Assembly: GCA_937967375.1 (NCBI GenBank) | Contig: CALCJF010000034.1 | Location: forward strand, 1 to 18,406 | Direction: 5' to 3' | Source: an uncultured Leucobacter sp. | GTDB lineage: Bacteria > Actinomycetota > Actinomycetes > Actinomycetales > Microbacteriaceae | DNA: 18,406 bases | Shown: piece by piece, positions 14,188 through 18,406 of the stretch | How positions within the stretch are numbered: the stretch's first letter is position 1 | How the letters are laid out: each line of letters opens with the position of its first letter | The notes under the pieces: model-generated | The model's database searches: none | What the model was told of the DNA's origin: nothing | Seen by the model: only the letters and a program-made list of their open reading frames with translations | Translations under genes and position numbers: made by a program

Positions 14188-15198
14188 ATGACGACGATCG
14201 AACCCGCGACAAGCGCGGACAGCGCCGTCAGCGCCGTGCTGGGGGGCAACCCCGACAACGAAACGCTGCGTCGCTTTCTGCACGGGCTGCCGGGCGTCGA
14301 CGCGGTCGGCCTCGAGCAGCGCTCGGCTGCGCTCGGCACGAGGTCGATCAAGACCTCGTCGAAGGCCTGGGCGCTCGACAAGATCATCACCCTGATCGAC
14401 CTCACCACGCTCGAGGGAGCCGATACGCCAGGCAAGGTGCGCTCGCTCGTCACGAAAGCGAAGCATCCCGACGCCTCAGACCCGAGCTGCCCCCAAGTGG
14501 CCGCAGTCTGCGTCTACGGCGACATGGTGCCGCACGCGGTCACCGCGCTCGGCGCACTGCACGGTGACCCCGACGACGGTCTGATCTCGGTCGCAGCGGT
14601 CGCCACCGCCTTTCCGAGCGGCCGATCCTCGATGGCAATCAAGCTCGCCGACACCCGCGAAGCCGTTGCAGCCGGTGCCGACGAGATCGACATGGTGATC
14701 GACCGCGGCGCGTTTCTGTCGGGCGACTACGCGAAGGTCTACAACGAGATCATGCTGGTCAAAGAGGCATGCGCACGCCCCGACGGCAGCTTCGCCTCGC
14801 TGAAGGTGATCCTTGAAACCGGTGAGCTCAAGACCTACGACAACATCAAGCGCGCCTCGTGGCTCGCGATTCTCGCGGGCGGCGACTTCATCAAAACCTC
14901 GACCGGCAAGGTGCAACCGGCCGCGACGCTGCCTGTCACGCTGCTCATGCTCGAGGTCGTGCGGGACTGGTACCGCGCGACGGGCGAGCGCATCGGCGTG
15001 AAGCCCGCCGGCGGCATCCGCACCTCGAAAGACGCCGTGAAATACCTCGTGCACGTGGTCGAGACCGTCGGTGAAGAGTGGCTGCAACCACATCTCTTCC
15101 GTTTCGGCGCATCGAGCCTGCTGAACGATGTGCTGCTGCAGCGCCAGAAACTTACGACCGGCCGCTACTCCGGCCCCGACTACGTCACGATCGACTGA
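14188..15198 (+). CDS. deoC: Deoxyribose-phosphate aldolase
   Basis: This enzyme cleaves 2-deoxyribose-5-phosphate to glyceraldehyde-3-phosphate and acetaldehyde, the committed step of deoxynucleoside catabolism. It is of the long class (336 residues). VCVYGDMV, VAAVATAFPSG, DEIDMVIDRGAF, LKVILETGEL, GGDFIKTSTGK with the Schiff-base lysine (K236) and VKPAGGIRT with the second lysine (K272) are all present, so it looks active. The ATG at 14188 is preferred, with GAAGGG 7 nt upstream. An in-frame ATG at 14173 would add five residues. The regulator gene ends 40 nt before, and the ALDH starts 20 nt after. The aldehyde dehydrogenase next to it would remove the acetaldehyde product. Confidence 0.97.
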   Translation: MTTIEPATSADSAVSAVLGGNPDNETLRRFLHGLPGVDAVGLEQRSAALGTRSIKTSSKAWALDKIITLIDLTTLEGADTPGKVRSLVTKAKHPDASDPSCPQVAAVCVYGDMVPHAVTALGALHGDPDDGLISVAAVATAFPSGRSSMAIKLADTREAVAAGADEIDMVIDRGAFLSGDYAKVYNEIMLVKEACARPDGSFASLKVILETGELKTYDNIKRASWLAILAGGDFIKTSTGKVQPAATLPVTLLMLEVVRDWYRATGERIGVKPAGGIRTSKDAVKYLVHVVETVGEEWLQPHLFRFGASSLLNDVLLQRQKLTTGRYSGPDYVTID

Positions 15199-15218
15199 TC
15201 GGTCATTCAAGGAGCATC

Positions 15219-16661
15219 ATGGGATTTCTCGAATACGCGCCGGCTCCCGAGTCGCGCAGCATTCTGCAGCTGAAAGACAGCTACGGCCTGTTTATTGGCG
15301 GCGAGTTCGTAGAGGGGCGCGGTGGTTCGTTCGACACCATCTCGCCCGCCGACGAGTCGCGCATCGCATCGATCGCGATCGGCTCTGACGAAGACGTCGA
15401 CGCAGCGGTAGCTGCTGCCCGCCAGGCCCACACCAAGGTGTGGTCGAAGATGAGCGGTCGCGATCGGGGCAAATACCTCTTCCGCATTGCACGCCTCGTG
15501 CAGGAACGGGCTCGCGAACTCGCCGTCGCCGAGAGCCTCGACAACGGCAAGCCCATTCGCGAGAGTCGCGACGTCGACGTGCCGCTCGTCGCCGCCTGGT
15601 TCTTCTATTACGCGGGCTGGGCAGACAAGCTCGATCACGCCGGTGTCGGCGCGAACCCGCAGTCGCTCGGCGTCGCGGGCCAGGTGATCCCCTGGAATTT
15701 CCCGCTTCTGATGCTCGCGTGGAAGGTTGCCCCGGCGCTCGCCGCCGGCAATACCGTCGTGCTGAAGCCGGCAGAGACGACCTCGCTCACCGCGCTGATC
15801 TTCGCCGAGATTCTGCAGCAGGCAGACCTGCCCGCCGGCGTCGTCAACATCGTCACCGGTGCAGGCGCGACCGGCGCCGCGCTCGTGCGCCACCCCGACG
15901 TGAACAAGGTCGCGTTTACCGGCTCGACCGGCGTCGGTCGAGACATCGCGAAAGCGGTTGCGGGCACCGGCAAGAGCCTCACGCTCGAACTCGGAGGCAA
16001 AGCCGCCAACATCGTGTTCGACGACGCGCCCATCGACCAGGCTGTCGAAGGCATCGTGAACGGCATCTTCTTTAATCAGGGCCACGTCTGCTGCGCCGGC
16101 AGCCGCCTGCTCGTGCAAGAGTCGATTCACGACGAGGTGATCGATCGTCTGAAGACCCGGCTCTCGACCCTGCGTCTCGGCGATCCGCTCGACAAGAACA
16201 CCGACATCGGTGCGATCAACTCGGCCGCCCAGCTCGCTCGCATTCGCGAACTGAGTGACATCGGCGAGGCCGAGGGTGCCGAGCGCTGGACTGCCGCGTG
16301 CGAGATTCCCGAACAGGGCTTCTGGTTCGCGCCCACGATCTTCACGGGCGTTGAGACCTCGCACCGCATCGCGCGCGAGGAAGTCTTTGGGCCGGTGCTC
16401 TCGGTGCTCACCTTCCGCACCCCCGACGAGGCGGTCGCGAAGGCGAACAACACGCCCTACGGCCTCTCGGCAGGCATCTGGAGCGACAAGGGATCGCGCA
16501 TCCTCGCGGTCGCTGACCGCCTGCGGGCGGGCGTCGTCTGGGCCAACACATTCAACCGCTTCGACCCGTCGAGCCCGTTCGGCGGATACAAGGAGTCGGG
16601 CTATGGCCGCGAGGGCGGCAAGCAGGGCCTGGCGGCATACCTGAAGGGGGCCTCGGCATGA
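15219..16661 (+). CDS. NAD(P)-dependent aldehyde dehydrogenase
   Basis: This 480-residue ALDH oxidises an aldehyde to the acid. Motifs are WNFPLLMLAWKVAPALAAGN, VLKPAETTSL, FTGSTGVGRDIA, LELGGKAANIVF with the general base E257, NQGHVCCAGSR with the nucleophile C291, and EEVFGPVLSVLTF and PFGGYKESGYGREGG near the C-terminus. The ATG at 15219 follows AAGGAG by 4 nt. The frame is open further upstream, but only over deoC. It sits directly after deoC, so acetaldehyde to acetate is the likely reaction (inferred). A truncated ALDH paralogue overlaps its stop by ATGA. The pair resembles the two halves of ALDH16, in which a catalytic domain is fused to a second, non-catalytic ALDH-like domain. Confidence 0.96.
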   Translation: MGFLEYAPAPESRSILQLKDSYGLFIGGEFVEGRGGSFDTISPADESRIASIAIGSDEDVDAAVAAARQAHTKVWSKMSGRDRGKYLFRIARLVQERARELAVAESLDNGKPIRESRDVDVPLVAAWFFYYAGWADKLDHAGVGANPQSLGVAGQVIPWNFPLLMLAWKVAPALAAGNTVVLKPAETTSLTALIFAEILQQADLPAGVVNIVTGAGATGAALVRHPDVNKVAFTGSTGVGRDIAKAVAGTGKSLTLELGGKAANIVFDDAPIDQAVEGIVNGIFFNQGHVCCAGSRLLVQESIHDEVIDRLKTRLSTLRLGDPLDKNTDIGAINSAAQLARIRELSDIGEAEGAERWTAACEIPEQGFWFAPTIFTGVETSHRIAREEVFGPVLSVLTFRTPDEAVAKANNTPYGLSAGIWSDKGSRILAVADRLRAGVVWANTFNRFDPSSPFGGYKESGYGREGGKQGLAAYLKGASA

Positions 16662-17509
16662 GCGCTCGTTTGACCGTTCCGAAGACATACAAGCTCGCCA
16701 TCGGCGGCGCGTTTCCGCGCAGCGAGTCGGGTCGAACCTACGAGGTGCGCTCGCCCAAGGGTGAGTTTCTCGCGAATGCCGCGAAGGCCTCGCGCAAAGA
16801 CGCGAGAGATGCGGTGCTCGCGGCCCGCGCGGCACAATCGAAGTGGGCGGGCGCGACCGCCTACAACCGCGGCCAGGTGCTCTACCGTGTGGCTGAGGTG
16901 CTCGAGGGTCGCCGTGCGCAGTTCGTTGACGAGATCGTCGCGCAGCAGGGCGTTTCGGCCGCTGCCGCAGGTGCTCAGGTCGACGCGGCGATCGACCTCT
17001 GGGTCTGGTACGCCGGATGGTGCGACAAGTACGCGCAGGTTGCCGGCAACCTGAACCCGGTCGCGGGCGCATACTTCAACATCTCTGCGCCCGAGCCCAC
17101 CGGCGTGGTCGCGATTGTCGCGCCCCAAGACGACTCGCTGCTTGGCCTGGTGTCTGCAGTAGCCCCGGCTTTGGTGTCAGGCAACGCCGTCGTGGTCATC
17201 GCAAGCGAGCAGTACCCGCTTTCGTCGATCAGCTTCGCCGAGGTGCTCGCGACGAGCGACGTGCCGGGTGGCGTGGTCAACATTCTCACCGGGTCGCCGT
17301 CCGAGATGGCACCGTGGCTCGCCGATCACTCCGACGTGAACGCTGTCGACCTTGTGGGCGCTGGCGAGCTCGACTGGGTCGATCTGCAGATGCGTGCCGC
17401 CGAGACGCTCAAGCGCGTGCTCGAGCCGGGCGAGATCCTCGCCTCGCCGCAGCGTATCGCGGCGTTTACCGAGGTGAAGACGGTCTGGCACCCCAAGAGC
17501 ATGGTGTAG
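16658..17509 (+). CDS. Truncated, probably non-catalytic aldehyde dehydrogenase paralogue
   Basis: This 283-residue ALDH-fold protein has the N-terminal and cofactor-domain signatures but no catalytic half. KLAIGGAFPRSESGRTYEV, AYNRGQVLYRVAEVLE, the WVWYAGWCDKYAQV segment, VAIVAPQDDSLLGL, and VAPALVSGNAVVVIASEQYPLS align with the usual ALDH motifs, followed by DVPGGVVNILTG. The normal VLKPAE lysine-acid motif reads VVIASEQYP. The GxTxxG loop is LVGAGEL, and there is no ELGGK base, catalytic cysteine or GGYKxSG motif. The gene overlaps the active ALDH by ATGA, with AAGGGGG 7 nt upstream, so it is translationally coupled. Its size matches the second, non-catalytic half of ALDH16 proteins. It is intact, not a decayed pseudogene, and probably binds or stabilises the upstream enzyme (inferred). 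Confidence 0.88.
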   Translation: MSARLTVPKTYKLAIGGAFPRSESGRTYEVRSPKGEFLANAAKASRKDARDAVLAARAAQSKWAGATAYNRGQVLYRVAEVLEGRRAQFVDEIVAQQGVSAAAAGAQVDAAIDLWVWYAGWCDKYAQVAGNLNPVAGAYFNISAPEPTGVVAIVAPQDDSLLGLVSAVAPALVSGNAVVVIASEQYPLSSISFAEVLATSDVPGGVVNILTGSPSEMAPWLADHSDVNAVDLVGAGELDWVDLQMRAAETLKRVLEPGEILASPQRIAAFTEVKTVWHPKSMV

Positions 17510-17525
17510 CCGCGCACGGGGCTTC

Positions 17526-17550
17526 GGTCGCGACCCCATAGAATCTCACC
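17526..17550 (+). promoter_or_regulatory. Putative leaderless promoter of the Ppx gene, with a 10-bp palindrome
   Basis: TAGAAT (17539-17544) is followed by 6 nt and the ATG at 17551, a TANNNT-N6-ATG arrangement. GGTCGCGACC (17526-17535) is a perfect 10-bp palindrome immediately upstream in the spacer; in GC-rich DNA it may be chance. No ribosome site is present. Confidence 0.5.
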
Positions 17551-18406
17551 ATGCGCCTCGGAGTCATCGACGTCGGTAGTAACACCGTGCACCTGCTCAT
17601 TGTTGATGCACACCCGGGTGCGAGCCCGGTGCCGTATCACTCGCAGCGTTCGACGCTGCGGTTGATGCGTTACCTCGATGAGCAGGGGTGCATCACTGAG
17701 GAGGGGCAGCAGCTCATTATCAACGCGATTCGCGAGGCGGTCGATACCGTCGCGCGCATCGGCGTCGATGACTTGATCGCGACCGCGACCTCGGCAATTC
17801 GCGAGGCCCCGAACGGCGAACAGGTGCTCGCGCGTGTCGAGTTCGAGTGCCGCATCAAGCTGCAGGTGCTCTCGGGAGAAGACGAGGCGCGCATCACGAT
17901 GCTCGCGGTGCGGCGTTGGCTCGGTTGGTCGGCGGGCGAGATCCTGCTCTTTGATATTGGCGGCGGGTCGTTCGAGATCGCTCAGGGTGCCGATGAGTAT
18001 CCCGACGTGTCGCTGTCGTTGCCGCTCGGTGCCGGGCGCACGACCGTCAACTTTTTGAGCGAGGATCCGCCGCCTCGCGAGGCGGTGTCGCAATTGCGGG
18101 CGCACGCGCGCCAGGTGTTCACCGAGGCTCGCGAGAAAATGTTCTCGGATCGTCCGGCGCCAACGCGCGTCGTCGGCACCTCGAAGACCATTCGCTCACT
18201 TGGGCGCCTCATTGGCGGCCCGGCGAATCCGGTGACAGGCGAGCTTGCGCCGCTGCACTACACCGGTCTGCGTGAGTGGGAGCCGACGCTTCGCGAGATG
18301 CCTGGGTCGGTGCGCGAGTATCTTCCGGGCATTACCCCCGAGCGCGGCTACCAGATTCTCGCCGGCGCGATCGTGCTGCGCACCGCGATGAAGGTGTTCG
18401 ACGTCG
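17551..18406 (+). CDS. Exopolyphosphatase / Ppx-GppA phosphatase family protein (3' end cut)
   Basis: 285 residues are visible, and the gene runs off the window end. Ppx/GppA enzymes hydrolyse inorganic polyphosphate or pppGpp and use the ASKHA fold. The first phosphate loop, IDVGSNTVHLL, lies at residues 6-16, the LSGEDEARI region near 110, and the second loop, LLFDIGGGSFEIA with D135, follows. VVGTSKTIRSLGRL is in the C-terminal subdomain. Actinobacterial members are about 310-340 residues, so only a short piece is missing. There is no C-terminal HD domain within the visible part. The substrate (polyphosphate or pppGpp) cannot be told apart here. It is a separate transcription unit 41 nt after the deo operon. 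Confidence 0.93.
   Translation, partial: MRLGVIDVGSNTVHLLIVDAHPGASPVPYHSQRSTLRLMRYLDEQGCITEEGQQLIINAIREAVDTVARIGVDDLIATATSAIREAPNGEQVLARVEFECRIKLQVLSGEDEARITMLAVRRWLGWSAGEILLFDIGGGSFEIAQGADEYPDVSLSLPLGAGRTTVNFLSEDPPPREAVSQLRAHARQVFTEAREKMFSDRPAPTRVVGTSKTIRSLGRLIGGPANPVTGELAPLHYTGLREWEPTLREMPGSVREYLPGITPERGYQILAGAIVLRTAMKVFDV

Noticed and set aside
15207..17072. A 621-codon minus-strand open frame opposite the two ALDH genes
   Set aside because: It is an Arg-rich shadow of strongly codon-biased genes on the plus strand, with no recognisable domain.
16658..17509. The second ALDH gene as a decayed pseudogene
   Set aside because: The frame is intact, has a good ribosome site and ATGA coupling, and its length matches the short non-catalytic half of ALDH16, so it looks like a maintained gene.

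Overview
The window is high-GC bacterial DNA. Dense G/C-ending codons, overlapping ATGA/GTGA gene junctions, a DUF3516-type Ski2-like helicase, and operon-head genes whose ATG lies 6-7 nt after a TANNNT -10 element together suggest an actinobacterium. Microbacteriaceae is a plausible family, but that is inference. The window is one end of a contig. Bases 1-45 are not genomic: they match the Illumina TruSeq/P5 universal adapter, and the genome starts at about base 46, inside a rhamnulokinase gene. No rRNA, tRNA, CRISPR array, insertion sequence or prophage gene was seen.

Layout. 46-618: C-terminal part of rhamnulokinase. 661-2321: a class I/II aminotransferase and a small, low-GC NTF2/SnoaL-like gene. 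2318-2758 (-): a small protein of unknown function, whose stop codon overlaps that of the NTF2 gene. 2804-3928 (-): alanine dehydrogenase, divergent from an Lrp/AsnC regulator (4120-4599) that probably controls it. 4611-4633: a near-perfect bidirectional terminator. 4636-6408 (-): a CPA1 Na+/H+ antiporter. 6461-7555 (-): a YqjM-like old yellow enzyme, divergent from the large DUF3516 helicase (7634-10285). 10340-13113: a two-gene surface-polysaccharide unit, a UDP-GlcNAc 2-epimerase overlapping a membrane processive GT2 glycosyltransferase. 13197-17509: a deoxyribose catabolic operon with a SorC/DeoR-type regulator behind a 20-bp palindromic operator, deoxyribose-phosphate aldolase, an active-looking aldehyde dehydrogenase and a truncated non-catalytic ALDH paralogue. 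17551-18406: an exopolyphosphatase/Ppx-GppA protein cut by the window end.

How the genes work together. In the deo operon, aldolase splits deoxyribose-5-phosphate into glyceraldehyde-3-phosphate and acetaldehyde, and the ALDH would oxidise the acetaldehyde. The regulator probably senses a deoxyribose phosphate and acts at the palindrome. The ald/Lrp pair is a local amino-acid-responsive switch for alanine use. The epimerase would supply UDP-ManNAc to the adjacent polymerising transferase. Most other genes are housekeeping genes.

The observations most worth a second look are the repeated leaderless promoter geometry (seven starts), the ALDH plus truncated pseudo-ALDH pair that resembles ALDH16 split into two genes, and the two-gene putative ManNAc polymer locus with its GC dip. 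I found no clear-cut novel defence or mobile system.
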